A stretch of 64,000 nt of DNA. Origin: Mucilaginibacter limnophilus. GTDB lineage: Bacteria; Bacteroidota; Bacteroidia; Sphingobacteriales; Sphingobacteriaceae. Made by a program: the position numbers and the translations under genes. The stretch lies in the NCBI RefSeq assembly GCF_004005815.1, contig NZ_SACK01000001.1, positions 620,001 to 684,000 of the forward strand, read 5' to 3'. Below the pieces are notes generated by a model that worked only from the letters and a program-made list of their open reading frames with translations, was not told the origin of the DNA and made no database searches. This document shows positions 17,764 through 26,689 of the stretch, one piece after another. Positions within the stretch are counted from its first letter, which is position 1, and every line of letters begins with the position of its first letter.

Positions 17764-18810
17764 ATGACGTTCCCGGAAAAAAAACTGCGCGTTTACGGTT
17801 CGCTGGTGGCCATGGCCTTCTTCTTCGTGTTTTTTATGATGGAGATGTTGTTTTCGCCTACCAAAGCTGATCATCTTTTCCTGAAAATTTTTATCGCTAC
17901 AGTTCCCTTTACAATTGCATTTTGGGAACCTACACGCTGGCTGATACTCAAGCTGCGCAGCCGGTTTCCCGATATCCGCTATTCAGGCAAGCGGTTTAAA
18001 TATGCCATGTTGGTGCTTATACCTTATGGTTTGCTGCTGGCCTATCTAAAAGTTTATATTGAAATTGAATACAAGGTTTGGGGTTATGCAATGAACTACG
18101 TGTCATACTATACCTGGACAGCGGGTATTGTTCTCTTGTTCATCCTGGTGCAGGCCTTTGTGTACGAGGGCGTTTACTTTTTTCAGCAATGGGTTAAATC
18201 ATTAAGTGAAGCGGAAGACCTTAAGCGGCTGAATCTTGAGATGCAGTTCGACTCACTTAAGGTGCAAATACAGCCTCACTTCCTGTTTAACTCGCTGAAT
18301 ACATTGGTGGCACTTATTGAGTTTGATACCAATCGCGCTAAGAAGTTTACGCTCGAACTCGCCCACATGTACCGCTATTTTCTCGAGGCTAACAGCAGTA
18401 ACCTGGTTAACTTGAGCGATGAGCTGGATTTCGCGCAAACCTATTTTTTCCTGCTTAAAACACGGTATGAGGATGGGCTGTATCTTGATGTGCATACCAT
18501 AGCCGATCTTGACAGATACAGTATTCCGCCTTTAAGCCTGCAGGTGCTTTTGGAAAACGCTATAAAACATAACCGCATAAGCACCGCCGAACCGCTTTAC
18601 ATCAATATATCTATTGATGCAAACCAACACGTTATAACCGTTAAAAACAATATTCAAATAAAAGAGGGTGCAATTAAAACCGGCCACGGATTATCACACC
18701 TCAAAAGAAAGTTTGAACTTATAGGATTTCCTTTGGTAATTATTAATAACGCGGAAGAAAACGGTTATTTTGAAGTAACACTGCCGCTTATCGATATTAA
18801 AACCGTTTAA
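17764..18810 (+). CDS. LytS-type sensor histidine kinase
   Basis: A 348-residue membrane kinase. Four hydrophobic helices fall in about residues 10-150 (VAMAFFFVFFMMEML, FLKIFIATVPFTIAFW, YAMLVLIPYGLLLAYL, GIVLLFILVQAFVYEGVYF). A His_kinase domain follows with the phosphoacceptor His172 in QPHFLFNSLNTL, then an HATPase region with LLENAIKHN and GHGLSHLKRKF. It is the sensor for the divergent LytTR regulator. Its stop overlaps the convergent AraC gene by 4 nt. Confidence 0.93.
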   Translation: MTFPEKKLRVYGSLVAMAFFFVFFMMEMLFSPTKADHLFLKIFIATVPFTIAFWEPTRWLILKLRSRFPDIRYSGKRFKYAMLVLIPYGLLLAYLKVYIEIEYKVWGYAMNYVSYYTWTAGIVLLFILVQAFVYEGVYFFQQWVKSLSEAEDLKRLNLEMQFDSLKVQIQPHFLFNSLNTLVALIEFDTNRAKKFTLELAHMYRYFLEANSSNLVNLSDELDFAQTYFFLLKTRYEDGLYLDVHTIADLDRYSIPPLSLQVLLENAIKHNRISTAEPLYINISIDANQHVITVKNNIQIKEGAIKTGHGLSHLKRKFELIGFPLVIINNAEENGYFEVTLPLIDIKTV

Positions 18811-19730
18811 TTGAATGATTGCCTGAATTCCAGAGGCGAAAGCTGTGTTTTACTTTTAAACAGCTTGCTAAACGACTGCGGGTGTTCAAAGCCGAGTGCA
18901 TAAGCAATTTCGTTAACCGTCAAATTGGTGGTTGACAGTTGTTCTTTCGCCCTGGCAATCAGTTTGTCGTGAATAAACTGCTGGGTGCTTTGACCCGTGA
19001 GCGTTTTAAGCAGGCGACTCAGATAATTTGGCGAAACGTTAAGGTTATCAGCAATATATTGCACCGTCGGCAAGCCTTTTATAGAAAGATTGTCATCATC
19101 AAAATAAGTTGATAACAAATCTTCAAGGCGAGCCAGCACCTGGTGGTTACTTATTTTCCGGGTAATAAATTGGCGTTCGTAAAACCGTTCGGAATAATTA
19201 AGCAGTGTCTCAATATGCGAGATGATGATGTTTTGACTAAAACGGTCGATATTGGCATCAAGCTCCTGCTTTATATTTTCTACAATGCCGTTTACTGTGA
19301 TTTCTTCTTTTTCAGATAAAAAAAGCGCTTCGCTAACAGCATAGTCAAAATAATCGTATTGACCGATGCTTTTAGCAAGCGGGGTGTTCCAGATAAAGTC
19401 AGGATGGATAAGCAAAATCCATCCTGAACTGTCGGCACTAACGGTTGTATCAACGGATACGCTGAATACCTGATGAGGCGCTAAAAAAAACAACACGCCC
19501 TCGTTAAAGTCGTATTCCTGCTGTCCGTAGCGCAGCTTTTTACCTGATGCCATCCGTTTCATAGATATCGAATAAAAATCCAGCGTCCAGCTAATGCCAT
19601 TATCCTCGGCCCTGTGGTTTACTGATGCGTAATCAATTACACTGATAAGCGGATGCTGTGGAGGCGGAAGCCTTCTGAATTTATGGAATTCAGTAATCGT
19701 TTTAATGTATGCCGGTGGCGTGTTTTTCAT
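18807..19730 (-). CDS. AraC family transcriptional regulator
   Basis: A 307-residue regulator with an N-terminal cupin-like sensing part (about 30-190) and a C-terminal AraC DNA-binding domain (about 205-307) holding two helix-turn-helix units (VQYIADNLNVSPNYLSRLLK and VNEIAYALGFEHPQSFSKLF). It lies 3 nt downstream of an SDR gene on the same strand, with an NmrA-like gene before that. It probably controls this small oxidoreductase operon. The sequence gives no effector. Confidence 0.92.
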   Translation of the reverse strand: MKNTPPAYIKTITEFHKFRRLPPPQHPLISVIDYASVNHRAEDNGISWTLDFYSISMKRMASGKKLRYGQQEYDFNEGVLFFLAPHQVFSVSVDTTVSADSSGWILLIHPDFIWNTPLAKSIGQYDYFDYAVSEALFLSEKEEITVNGIVENIKQELDANIDRFSQNIIISHIETLLNYSERFYERQFITRKISNHQVLARLEDLLSTYFDDDNLSIKGLPTVQYIADNLNVSPNYLSRLLKTLTGQSTQQFIHDKLIARAKEQLSTTNLTVNEIAYALGFEHPQSFSKLFKSKTQLSPLEFRQSFN

Positions 19731-19733
19731 TGG

Positions 19734-20459
19734 TTAACTTGGGTTCAATTTGCTAAAGTATTCGGCAATGGTGCTGTTATTCGCTTCGGCTCTTTCCGCA
19801 CTGGTACCAAATGTAAGTTCATTACTGCCATTTTTCAACTGTTCAAATATCGATTCAATAAAATCGCTAACAGGAGGAGCTGCATTATGCAGGCCTTTTC
19901 CACCCAAATCAGTATTAAGTGCAGGAGGGATGATCTCAATTACCTCTACACCGCTATCTTTCAATTGATGACGTAACGATAATGTGAAAGAGCGGAAGAA
20001 GGCCTTGGTAGCACTATAAACACCAACTTTTGAAAAAGGTACAAAGGCCAGTCCGGAAGTGACGTTCATGATAGTTGTAAGTGACTTTAGTTGCACAAAT
20101 AGTTGTGTAAGATGCAGCGGAGCCAGTATATTAATCTCTGCTTCCTGTTTTGCCTTTTCAAAAAAGGCAGTGTCATTTACCGTCATCCAGTTTTGAACAC
20201 CGGCATTGTTAACCAGTACGTTAAGGTCGCTATGGTTTTGTGCTATCCAGTTGTACAAATCAATTCGCTCGCTTTCTACAGAAAGATCACATTGCCGGGT
20301 AATTACACCTGGAAATTTAGCTGCGGCCTCGTCAAGCACATCCTGACGTCTTCCGCATATAATTACAGTGTTGCCTCCTTTAATAAATCTTTCAGTTAAC
20401 CCGAGGCCAATGCCGCTTGCACCGCCAGTAATTAGTATTTTGTTGTTTGATAAGTTCAT
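19734..20459 (-). CDS. SDR family oxidoreductase (DltE-like)
   Basis: A short-chain dehydrogenase of 241 residues. Motifs are the cofactor-binding GGASGIGLG, the NNAGVQN motif and the catalytic YSATKAF (Tyr-x3-Lys) with an upstream Ser in NVTSGLAFV. It resembles the DltE/YciK-type short SDRs with unknown substrates. It sits between an NmrA-like gene (23-nt gap) and the AraC regulator (3-nt gap), so it belongs to a three-gene operon, probably for carbonyl or quinone stress. Confidence 0.9.
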   Translation of the reverse strand: MNLSNNKILITGGASGIGLGLTERFIKGGNTVIICGRRQDVLDEAAAKFPGVITRQCDLSVESERIDLYNWIAQNHSDLNVLVNNAGVQNWMTVNDTAFFEKAKQEAEINILAPLHLTQLFVQLKSLTTIMNVTSGLAFVPFSKVGVYSATKAFFRSFTLSLRHQLKDSGVEVIEIIPPALNTDLGGKGLHNAAPPVSDFIESIFEQLKNGSNELTFGTSAERAEANNSTIAEYFSKLNPS

Positions 20460-20482
20460 TTTATTATAAAAGTTAATTCTGT

Positions 20483-21388
20483 TTATTGTTTTTGATGATA
20501 TGCTGCTGTAAAATCTTTTGCAAAGTCGGTTAATTTTACTTTGCCTAAAGCCGGCTTGTTTTTAAAATAATCTTCAAATAGTTCACCGGTACCACGGGCA
20601 GTGTTCATTTCCACCAAACCTTTAGCAGTTTGTATATTCATGCCGGCTTTAAGCATACCGTCAAGTTGTTGCTCGTCTGTGATGACAATCCATTGCAAAT
20701 CTGGTTTACCAATGGCTTCACCTAATATGGTTGCAACCTCATCGCTGGTGAGTTCATCACTGGCTATATAGCGTACTTTCCTGCCTGCAAATGCAGTGGT
20801 TAACTCTACGGCGGCAACGTCGGCAATGTCAAGCGGCGATACCCATGGCTCTTTATAGGTAGTTGTATAATTGCTGGCGATTACGCCCATATTTTTAATC
20901 AGCGGAATAAAACTGAACATATTGTAGTAAAAGCCTACGGGGCGCAGGGTAGTAATAGCAACATCGTCAGGCAGTTGCTTCAATATTTGTTCTATGTCGT
21001 GATGAAATGCTAATATGCCGTTGCCCTGATTGGTATGAGCACCTATACTGCTTAAGTGTACAATACGCTTTACGCCCGATTGTTCAACGGCTTGCTTGTA
21101 GTTTTCTCCTATTTTAATAAGCTCGGCGTTTGCATCAATTTCCTTGTTAAAGAAAAAGTCGTGGCCAAGCGATTCCATAAGGTAAACCGCGTCTGCACCT
21201 GTAAAAGTGTTGGTTAGAAAATCAACATCCTGCATAGTGCCGATAGCCGCTTTTGCACCGTTGGCTTCAATTTGTGCCTGCCTTTCTGATGTGCTGCTTA
21301 TAACGGTAACCTGGTGGCCGGCTTTTACAAGCTGTTGTGTTAGCGGTTTGCTGATGTTCCCTAATGATCCTGTAATTACGATGTTCAT
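20483..21388 (-). CDS. NmrA-like NAD(P)-binding oxidoreductase
   Basis: A 301-residue atypical SDR of the NmrA/YtfG (quinone oxidoreductase 2-like) group. The N-terminal Rossmann motif is ITGSLGNISKPL, a dinucleotide-binding turn, then VTVISSTSERQAQIEANGAK. The YxxxK catalytic pair of classical SDRs is not evident, as expected for the group. It is the first gene of the operon with the SDR and AraC genes. Possible roles are NAD(P)H-dependent quinone reduction or redox sensing. Confidence 0.85.
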   Translation of the reverse strand: MNIVITGSLGNISKPLTQQLVKAGHQVTVISSTSERQAQIEANGAKAAIGTMQDVDFLTNTFTGADAVYLMESLGHDFFFNKEIDANAELIKIGENYKQAVEQSGVKRIVHLSSIGAHTNQGNGILAFHHDIEQILKQLPDDVAITTLRPVGFYYNMFSFIPLIKNMGVIASNYTTTYKEPWVSPLDIADVAAVELTTAFAGRKVRYIASDELTSDEVATILGEAIGKPDLQWIVITDEQQLDGMLKAGMNIQTAKGLVEMNTARGTGELFEDYFKNKPALGKVKLTDFAKDFTAAYHQKQ

Positions 21389-21509
21389 ATGCGTATCTGT
21401 TTGATATTACAAAGTTCTCCATCAGGCGGCTGCGTTAAGTAGCCGAATCTATCTTTGTTGTAGCCAAAAATGATTACAATGAACGTACAGTAAGTTCAGA
21501 AGCAACTGT

Positions 21510-21517
21510 TATTTTTG
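21510..21517 (+). promoter_or_regulatory. Candidate Bacteroidota -7 promoter element
   Basis: TATTTTTG matches the TAnnTTTG -7 consensus of Bacteroidota housekeeping promoters, about 70 nt before the RRM gene start at 21587. No clear TTTG -33 element was found at the expected spacing, so support is weak. Confidence 0.25.
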
Positions 21518-21586
21518 CAAAGTATTTTCGTATAGCCTTAGTGTATATGGCACACTTTTAGATGTATACAGCATACTTCAATTTTT

Positions 21587-21937
21587 ATGAGTAAATTATT
21601 TGTGGTTGGGATTCCGCGCGATATGGATAGCGCCGAACTTGGGGATATTTTTGCAGATTACGGGCAAGTACAACATACAACGGTTGTAACAGATATTGAT
21701 ACCGGAATAGGTAAAGGCTATGCATTTGTAACCATGGCAGACAGGGTGGGTGCAGACGCAGCTATTGCAGCTTTAGATGGCGGGCAGATTGATGAGCGCA
21801 CAATCAGCGTTCGTTTTGCACAACAGCCTGTTGTACAACCGGCACCGCAGTTAAAAAAGCCTGCAGGTTTTAAACCGAAAAATCAGGGCTTTAATAATGA
21901 AAAACGCAAAGGTAAACGTCCGCGCTTAAGCCGTTAA
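21587..21937 (+). CDS. RRM-domain RNA-binding protein
   Basis: A 116-residue single-RRM protein starting right at the domain (MSKLFVVGIP as RNP2, KGYAFVTMA as RNP1). A basic Gln/Pro/Lys-rich tail (about 83-116, ending KRKGKRPRLSR) follows. It is probably an RNA chaperone or cold-type regulator. It is a paralogue of the RRM protein at 12178-12540 but sits alone here, with long intergenic spaces on both sides. Confidence 0.9.
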   Translation: MSKLFVVGIPRDMDSAELGDIFADYGQVQHTTVVTDIDTGIGKGYAFVTMADRVGADAAIAALDGGQIDERTISVRFAQQPVVQPAPQLKKPAGFKPKNQGFNNEKRKGKRPRLSR

Positions 21938-22082
21938 ATGAGGTTATAGAAAAAGTTGCAATACAGCAGTTTATTGTTATAAACTTTTATGATGATATCT
22001 CAAAAGCCTACCACGGCAATTCTGCCATTTTTGCATGTAATACCTGCCGGTAATTTGAATTTTTGGCCTTGTGATAACTTTG

Positions 22083-22406
22083 TTAAGAAGCCTTTGCAAG
22101 TACCGGCATAGTATGTGTTTTTTGTTTGTTTTTAAGAGATACGGTTTTAGGCTGTGCATCTATCTCAGCATACTTTGCTTTTAATTTATTTAACATTTCA
22201 AAACTGAAAGCATCATTGAGGGGCATGTGATATTTTCCTACAGTTTTCGGGTGTAAAGTTAAAGAGTCAGCAGGTACGTGTAAATTTTCGTGGTTAATGT
22301 GTGTTAAACCGGTTTTTTCGTCAGTGCCAAATACAACAAATGTGTCTATTTTTTGACCTTCAGGGGTAGTGTACACCACTGTAGCGTTTTCAGAAAATTT
22401 CATCAT
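22083..22406 (-). CDS. Hypothetical protein, 107 residues
   Basis: Not recognised as a named family. It is predicted soluble, without a signal peptide. The N-terminal half is beta-like (ENATVVYTTPEGQKIDTFVV) with acidic segments, and the C-terminus is basic and helical. Start codons at residues 1 and 2 are both ATG. It is isolated: the upstream spacer to the divergent catalase gene is 265 bp, with nothing recognisable in it. Codon use is like its neighbours and the reading frame is clean, which supports it being a real gene. Confidence 0.6.
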   Translation of the reverse strand: MMKFSENATVVYTTPEGQKIDTFVVFGTDEKTGLTHINHENLHVPADSLTLHPKTVGKYHMPLNDAFSFEMLNKLKAKYAEIDAQPKTVSLKNKQKTHTMPVLAKAS

Positions 22407-22670
22407 GTTTAAATGCTTTCTAAAAACGTGCCATTCAGCATTTAGCTTAAGTTCCGGTTAATTGTAAGGTTAATTCGTATTCTATTGCATACAGCAGTGC
22501 GGTATTTGCAGTGCACATCAAAATATTCTGTTGATATGGGTTTGTTCATCCTGCGTAAAAGTAGAAAGAAACAACTGCGCTTATATGCTAACTGAAAACA
22601 AATTATTGTAATTATGGTTAAATGAATTAGTTACAAATTAATTTTTTTTACCGATAAAATTACAAGTATT

Positions 22671-23633
22671 ATGTTCTACCATGTTCAACGATTAATTAAT
22701 CCAATCGTCGTAGACGAACCGGATCCGGCAGCGGCAAACGCACTTCAGGAAGGTTTAGGTGGCCAGTTCGGCGAAATGCGGACAATGATGCAATTCTTGT
22801 TTCAAAGTTTCAACTTTCGTGGTGATGGTATCCCATATCTCGATCTTATTCAGGGTATTGGTATTGAGGAGATCAGTCATGTGGAGCTGATAACAAAAAC
22901 GATTTCACAATTGCTTGATGGTGCACCAGGTTATAACGGCGATAAATTTGACACACCCGGTAAAGGCGGTGAGGCTACACTTGATGTAGGTAAATTAGCC
23001 AAAAATCCACACCATTTTATTGTTGGTGCGCAGGGTGCGCTTCCTGTTGATGCTGCCGGTAACCCATGGAGCGGCTCATATGTGCATAACCATGGTAACC
23101 TTGTGCTCGATCTGATGGATAACCTCGTCCTTGAAGCCACCGGCCGCGTACAAAAATCACGTATCTACCAAATGTCTGAAAATAAAACACTCAGGGCAAC
23201 TATTGCATTTCTGATTGTTCGTGACGAAGCTCACCAGATGGCATTTGCCAAAGCGCTTGAGACATTAGGCATTGACTGGGCTAAAGCTTTACCTATTCCG
23301 AAGTTTGATTCTTCCCAATATCCGGAAGTAAAAAAATTACTTGATGCGGGTATTCACCGTGAGCAATATCACTTCAGGCTCGATTCTTCATTAATGGAGC
23401 AAATATTCAGCGGCGGTGCGCCTGCAAATGATGGTACAGAACTAATTACTAAAAAAGAACCTGAAGAATCATATCCAATTCCGGTTGCACCTGAGCGTCC
23501 GGAAGAGTTTGCGCCGGGGCTTGATCCGGAACTGCAAAGCATGGCTGACGCGTTAAACGAATTTAAAGAAAAGACGCTGAAAAACATGGAAAAGAAAGCA
23601 GGGCCAAATCCCCGCAAAAAGAAAAGTAAATAA
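22671..23633 (+). CDS. Manganese catalase family protein
   Basis: A 320-residue dimanganese catalase, converting hydrogen peroxide to water and oxygen. The ligand set can be placed: Glu35 in FGEMR, Glu67 and His70 in IEEISH, Glu155 in LEATGR and His188 in DEAHQ, all in ferritin-like helices. The extended Pro/Glu-rich C-terminus (about 250-320) is usual in Bacteroidota members. No signal peptide, so cytosolic. It is a stand-alone gene with its own terminator overlapping the stop codon. Confidence 0.94.
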   Translation: MFYHVQRLINPIVVDEPDPAAANALQEGLGGQFGEMRTMMQFLFQSFNFRGDGIPYLDLIQGIGIEEISHVELITKTISQLLDGAPGYNGDKFDTPGKGGEATLDVGKLAKNPHHFIVGAQGALPVDAAGNPWSGSYVHNHGNLVLDLMDNLVLEATGRVQKSRIYQMSENKTLRATIAFLIVRDEAHQMAFAKALETLGIDWAKALPIPKFDSSQYPEVKKLLDAGIHREQYHFRLDSSLMEQIFSGGAPANDGTELITKKEPEESYPIPVAPERPEEFAPGLDPELQSMADALNEFKEKTLKNMEKKAGPNPRKKKSK

Positions 23634-23657
23634 AAAGGAGGCGAAAGCCTCCTTTTT
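23632..23657 (+). terminator. Intrinsic terminator of the manganese catalase gene
   Basis: Perfect 11-bp stem AAAAAGGAGGC / GCCTCCTTTTT closed by a GAAA (GNRA) tetraloop. The stem begins inside the TAA stop codon of the catalase gene. Its A-tract on one side and T-tract on the other could serve the convergent radical SAM gene too. Confidence 0.9.
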
Positions 23658-23673
23658 TGTGCTGCAATTAAAT

Positions 23674-24750
23674 TTAGAAAGCATAACGTATTGCACAATA
23701 TGGTATAAGCTCAGTGCAAAGGTTTACCAGCTCGTTTACGAGTTCGCGCTTCAAATTGTTTTTGTAACGAACATTGCGTTGCCCGGTTTGACTGTATTTT
23801 ACTTGCTGAATATCAGGCCGCCAAAGCACTTCTTCAGCTTTCGGATGCCAGTCCATATTCACATCATGTAACTGCTGGTTATGTGTCAGGAATATAATTT
23901 CAGTAGCCAACTGTCGTTTAGTAGGCTCGTCTAATGTATCGTTCAACTCCTCTAACAACGTGCGCCAGTCGTCAAGCCAGCCATCATAATAAATCACCGG
24001 CGCAAATGATACATTTACCTCGTAACCTGCATCCCTGAATTCATTCATTACCGCAATGCGGTCGCTGATGGGGGTTGTTCTAACATCTACAAGTTTTGAC
24101 ATCTGGTGGGGCATTAAACTAAAACGTATCCGTGTTTTATGTTGCGGATTATAGTCAAGCAGTTCGCGGTTCACAAATTTGGTAGCAAACGTTAGTTTTG
24201 CGTTAGGCAAGCGTCTAAACAAGTGCACCAAATCCTTTACATTATCACATATCGCTGCATCAGCCGAACAGTCCCCATTTTCACCTATTTCATACACCCA
24301 GTATTCAGGGTCAATCTGATCATGAATTAATTTTTTACCCTGTCTCCCTGCATGCCGTTCAAGGTAACCCATAATCCGTTCGATGTTTACAAAAATGGTG
24401 ATCGGATTAGCATAACCTTTCCTGCGTGGTACATAACAGTACGAGCACGACATGGTACATCCGTTTGATTGGGAAGGCGCTACCCAGTGCGAACTTCTGG
24501 TATTGGGCCGGGCGCTCAAACTGTGTTTTGTGCCTAATATCAGTACGTTTTTCTTATTCCACAACCAGTTTTCAACGGCGCCGGCAAATCCAAACAGTTC
24601 GGGAATTTGGTTGTGGCTTTTTACCTCAATAAGTTTTGCATCCGGATATTTTGATAATATTTCGCTTCCGCGCGCATACTCGTAAACATCCGGCTCATGA
24701 TATATTTCATGTATGGTTAGTAAGTGGTCAATTGTTTTCTCATGCAACAT
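23674..24750 (-). CDS. Spore photoproduct lyase-like radical SAM protein
   Basis: A 358-residue member of the SPL family. The iron-sulfur cluster motif is Cys98-x3-Cys102-x2-Cys105 (SNGCTMSCSYCYV), with a conserved N-terminal region and a C-terminal radical-SAM barrel (IRFSLMPHQMSKLVDVRTTP, VNVSFAPVIYYDGWLDDW). Family members repair the thymine dimer (spore photoproduct) by a 5'-deoxyadenosyl radical. This organism is not expected to sporulate, so the substrate may be another UV lesion or unrelated. The catalase next door on the opposite strand hints at a stress-related neighbourhood but is not proof of a shared function. Confidence 0.87.
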   Translation of the reverse strand: MLHEKTIDHLLTIHEIYHEPDVYEYARGSEILSKYPDAKLIEVKSHNQIPELFGFAGAVENWLWNKKNVLILGTKHSLSARPNTRSSHWVAPSQSNGCTMSCSYCYVPRRKGYANPITIFVNIERIMGYLERHAGRQGKKLIHDQIDPEYWVYEIGENGDCSADAAICDNVKDLVHLFRRLPNAKLTFATKFVNRELLDYNPQHKTRIRFSLMPHQMSKLVDVRTTPISDRIAVMNEFRDAGYEVNVSFAPVIYYDGWLDDWRTLLEELNDTLDEPTKRQLATEIIFLTHNQQLHDVNMDWHPKAEEVLWRPDIQQVKYSQTGQRNVRYKNNLKRELVNELVNLCTELIPYCAIRYAF

Positions 24751-24803
24751 GCCAAAACCATAGCCATCATCGTACCAAGATATTTACCTTAAAAAACTAA
24801 TAC

Positions 24804-24842
24804 AACAAAGAAGCCTCCACCAAACTTGTTAGAGGCTTTGTT
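24804..24842 (-). terminator. Intrinsic terminator of the YtxH-like gene
   Basis: Imperfect stem AACAAAG/AGCCTC with GAGGCTTTGTT across a loop of about 14 nt, and a downstream minus-strand T-rich stretch. It sits 32 nt after the stop of the YtxH-like gene. Confidence 0.6.
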
Positions 24843-24873
24843 ATATTGACATTTAGCGCCTGCCAAATGCTGT

Positions 24874-25113
24874 TCATGAATGCGAAATGATGTCTGCCAA
24901 ATCGTTAACATCACTTTTATGTTTTTTTAGCTGTTTACTTTTAGCTTTTAAATAATCTGTTGCATGTTCTTTAGCCTCGGCAGCAGCATCAGCAAGTTCA
25001 CGTTTATGGTTAATTATCAGTGCGGTTATTATTCCTGCGGCTATAGCGCCGCCGATTATGCCCGCAATTAACAGACCGTTGCTGTTGTCGTTTTTTTTAA
25101 ATGGATTTTTCAT
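24874..25113 (-). CDS. YtxH-like small membrane protein
   Basis: A 79-residue single-pass protein: a basic N-terminus, one Gly/Ala/Ile helix (about 12-33, LLIAGIIGGAIAAGIITALII) and a Lys/Ala-rich helical tail. It fits the YtxH domain family, which includes general stress-induced proteins of unknown mechanism. The length is typical of the short versions. It is monocistronic with a terminator downstream. Confidence 0.7.
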   Translation of the reverse strand: MKNPFKKNDNSNGLLIAGIIGGAIAAGIITALIINHKRELADAAAEAKEHATDYLKAKSKQLKKHKSDVNDLADIISHS

Positions 25114-25309
25114 GGTTTTAGCTGTTTATTGTTTCTATTCAATCATCATTCCAAATTTTCCGACTAATAAAAAATTATTGCTCATAGGCATAGTTTTAAT
25201 CATCGTACAACATATAAGTTTTTGTAAGTGATGTTAAGTAATTTTCCCGGTTTAAAAATCACAGTACAAGTTTCTGGATCAAAATTCCGGCGTCCTTAGC
25301 AGGAATTGT

Positions 25310-25317
25310 TATTTTTG
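25310..25317 (+). promoter_or_regulatory. Candidate -7 element abutting the aspartate kinase start
   Basis: TATTTTTG ends 4 nt before the annotated ATG at 25322. A real -7 element there would place the transcript start at or inside the start codon. It may be leaderless initiation or chance; no good -33 TTTG is seen. Confidence 0.25.
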
Positions 25318-25321
25318 AAGC

Positions 25322-26689
25322 ATGCTAACTGTTGAAAAGATTGGCGGCACTTCTATGAGTGCGCTGAAAGAGGTAATTGATAATATTATACTATATAAAC
25401 CCGGACACATATATGGTCGTATTTACGTTGTATCTGCTTTTTCGGGTGTAACCAACCTGTTGCTGGAAAATAAAAAGACCAAGGCCCCCGGCGTTTACCA
25501 AAAACTGGCGCAAGGTAATGATTACAGAAGTGCACTGCTTGATGTGGCTGCTTATCTTAAACAACTTAATAATAAATATGCTGTTCTCGGGTTGAATTTA
25601 AAAGATGCTGATGAGGTGGTTGATGCCGAAATGGAACAGGTAATTAAATATCTTGACAGCGCTACCACGATGCTTGCCTCGGGATATCTTAATGAAGGCA
25701 TTTTGCTGGCTGCCCGCGAGATACTTGCCTCTATAGGTGAAAGCCATTCAGCTTACGTTCTTGCAACTTTATTGAAAAACAAGGACATCAATACACAATT
25801 GATTAATCTGGCCGGATTGCATGATAGCCGCGTACTTACCATTAACGAACGTATTCAGAATGCTTTTGCAGGTATTGATCTTGAAAACAATGTTTGCATC
25901 GTTACAGGGTATGCCAAAGGTAAAGAAGGAATCATGCGTGAATTTGACCGGGGCTATTCTGAAGTAACCTTTAGCAAGATTGCTGAGATACTAAAACCGC
26001 AAGAAGCAATTATTCATAAAGAATATCACTTATCAACTGCTGATCCAGGTATTGTTGGTATTGAAAATGTTAAACCTGTTGGTAACACCAATTATGATAT
26101 AGCCGACCAGCTTGCCGATGTAGGTATGGAAGCTATTCATCCCAAGGCCTCAAAACCTTTAGAAATGGCCGGTGTACATTTACGCATAAAAAATACCTTC
26201 GAGCCTGAACACCCCGGTACATTAATTACGCGTGATTATATTTCCAAACTAAAACGTATAGAAGTAATTACAGGTACCGACCAGCAATTGCTTATTGATA
26301 TATACGATCCGCTGATGACCGGCAACGTAGGCTCTGACCTGAAAATTATGCAATGCTTTGCAGCGCATGGCGTTAGTTACACTTTTAAAAGCACCAGCGC
26401 CAATAGCATTAGTATTGTAATATGGGAAAGCGATTTTGATAAAAAGCTGATAGAAGAACTAAGCGCCTCTTTTGAGCGTGTAACATACCGGCCAATTGCT
26501 ATGGTATGCCTGCTTGGCAGCAATATGGATCAGCCGGGTCTGTTGGCCTCAGTAACGGCAGCGCTTGCCAAAGCCGAAATTAATATAATTGCTGCCGGCA
26601 TTGCAAGCGGCAGGGTTAATATTCAACTTGTAGTTGCGCGTGAAGACTTTAAACCAGCCATTGTTGCGTTAAACAAAGCAGTGGGGTAA
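25322..26689 (+). CDS. Aspartate kinase
   Basis: A 455-residue aspartokinase, first step of lysine/threonine/methionine and diaminopimelate synthesis. The kinase domain (1-285) begins with the KIGGTSM motif, followed by VSAFSGVTNLLL, and ends with IHPKASKPLEMAGVHLRIKNT. Tandem ACT domains follow (about 300-455), with the AMVCLLGSNMDQPGLLASV segment of the second ACT fold. It lacks a homoserine dehydrogenase domain, so it is monofunctional and presumably feedback controlled. The next gene's ATG directly follows the TAA stop, so the two are translationally coupled. Confidence 0.93.
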   Translation: MLTVEKIGGTSMSALKEVIDNIILYKPGHIYGRIYVVSAFSGVTNLLLENKKTKAPGVYQKLAQGNDYRSALLDVAAYLKQLNNKYAVLGLNLKDADEVVDAEMEQVIKYLDSATTMLASGYLNEGILLAAREILASIGESHSAYVLATLLKNKDINTQLINLAGLHDSRVLTINERIQNAFAGIDLENNVCIVTGYAKGKEGIMREFDRGYSEVTFSKIAEILKPQEAIIHKEYHLSTADPGIVGIENVKPVGNTNYDIADQLADVGMEAIHPKASKPLEMAGVHLRIKNTFEPEHPGTLITRDYISKLKRIEVITGTDQQLLIDIYDPLMTGNVGSDLKIMQCFAAHGVSYTFKSTSANSISIVIWESDFDKKLIEELSASFERVTYRPIAMVCLLGSNMDQPGLLASVTAALAKAEINIIAAGIASGRVNIQLVVAREDFKPAIVALNKAVG

